IMG/VR virus record: IMGVR_UViG_3300005529_000079
Span: 1-31,229 of that record
From: a virus
Length of the DNA stretch: 31,229 bases
Direction: 5' to 3' (one strand)
The position numbers and the translations under genes are program-made. Below the pieces are notes generated by a model, which was given only the letters and a program-made list of their open reading frames with translations, was not told the DNA's origin and did not search any database. Below are positions 30,915-31,229 of the stretch, one piece after another (position 1 is the first letter of the stretch; every line of letters starts with the position of its first letter).

Positions 30915-31120
30915 TACCCTGCTCTCTTCACGCTGTTGAGATATCGCTCGCGGTCTTCGCAAATCTCACGCGCGTCCCCGGCAGTCGGTCCCCACCCGAG
31001 ATCCTCGCCCGTCGTCGGCCCAAGTTGGTAGGCGATCCAATGGTCAGTCACCGCCTCAACGACACAGTAGTTGCCGCAGGAGGTGCGTTGAATCGAGCCG
31101 TCGGGAGGAAGCCATTTCAT
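30914..31120 (-). CDS. small hypothetical protein
   Basis: A 68-residue product, MKWLPPDGSIQRTSCGNYCV at the start, with TTGEDLGWGPTAGDAREICE later. Two Cys near the N-terminus may bind metal. ATG 31120 is in ATGA overlap with the gene upstream; the 3' end shares one base with the DUF1064 GTG start. Function unknown. Confidence 0.6.
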   Translation of the reverse strand: MKWLPPDGSIQRTSCGNYCVVEAVTDHWIAYQLGPTTGEDLGWGPTAGDAREICEDRERYLNSVKRAG

Positions 31121-31229
31121 CGGTATGCCGCCTCGGGCAGATAGCGGATCGCCTCATCCCACTGCCCCGGATGGAACTGGCGTTTATCACGGTGGAAAAA
31201 TCCCGTGATTTCACCGAGAGCGCCGAGCC
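31117..31229 (-). CDS. partial gene, C-terminal 36 residues
   Basis: An open minus frame enters from the right edge and stops at TGA 31117-31119, in ATGA overlap with the next gene. The visible end reads GEITGFFHRDKRQFHPGQWD followed by EAIRYLPEAAYR. No family can be assigned from so short a piece; the overlap supports that it is coding. Confidence 0.5.
   Translation of the reverse strand, partial: LGALGEITGFFHRDKRQFHPGQWDEAIRYLPEAAYR

Noticed and set aside
1-31229. tRNA genes, CRISPR arrays, insertion sequences or attachment sites
   Set aside because: None was recognised by eye: no cloverleaf, no regular spacer array, no transposase and no integrase.

Overview
The window is most of the late half, plus an early or accessory block, of a tailed phage with a podovirus-type (P22/BPP-1-like) virion. 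The organism cannot be named from this sequence. Base composition looks moderately GC-rich by eye, and the lysis and capsid families are those of phages of Gram-negative (proteobacterial) hosts. No integrase, DNA polymerase, RNA polymerase, tRNA, CRISPR array or insertion sequence was seen, so lifestyle and replication mode are open. Replication genes probably lie beyond the right edge.

Left block, plus strand (about 155-7109): some two dozen mostly tiny genes packed head to tail, many joined by ATGA-type overlaps. Recognisable members are an HNH endonuclease, a protein with a ribosome-modulation-factor-like segment and a zinc-type tail, a PAPS-reductase-family ATP-pyrophosphatase, and a small helix-turn-helix protein. 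Several others are Cys-rich proteins sharing a CxxC...CxxFxP-type module. One short intergenic stretch (5728-5787) has a 17-bp tandem repeat with a TTGACG box and looks regulatory.

Right block, minus strand, read from 31229 down to 7111: one almost gapless operon. It runs from a DUF1064 nuclease-like protein and small unknowns to a GroES-like co-chaperonin, small and large terminase, portal, a structural protein, glycosyltransferase, methyltransferase, scaffold and major capsid protein. Then come two small virion proteins, P22 gp4-like and gp10-like tail proteins, a small protein, a 2-oxoglutarate/Fe(II) oxygenase, three large ejection-type proteins, two tail fibre/spike proteins that share an N-terminal anchor, a spanin-like protein, an M15 endolysin, a 3-TM holin and a small single-TM protein. 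The two blocks converge with one base between the stop codons at 7109 and 7111.

How it works together: terminase, portal, scaffold and coat build and fill the procapsid. The GroES-like protein may help coat folding. The gp4/gp10-like proteins close the head, ejection proteins and spikes handle adsorption and DNA delivery, and the holin, endolysin and spanin-like set releases progeny. The most unusual content is a set of three enzymes inside the morphogenesis operon (hydroxylase-type oxygenase, glycosyltransferase, methyltransferase) that could form a virion protein modification pathway. The RMF-like and PAPS-reductase-like genes of the early block are the other notable items.
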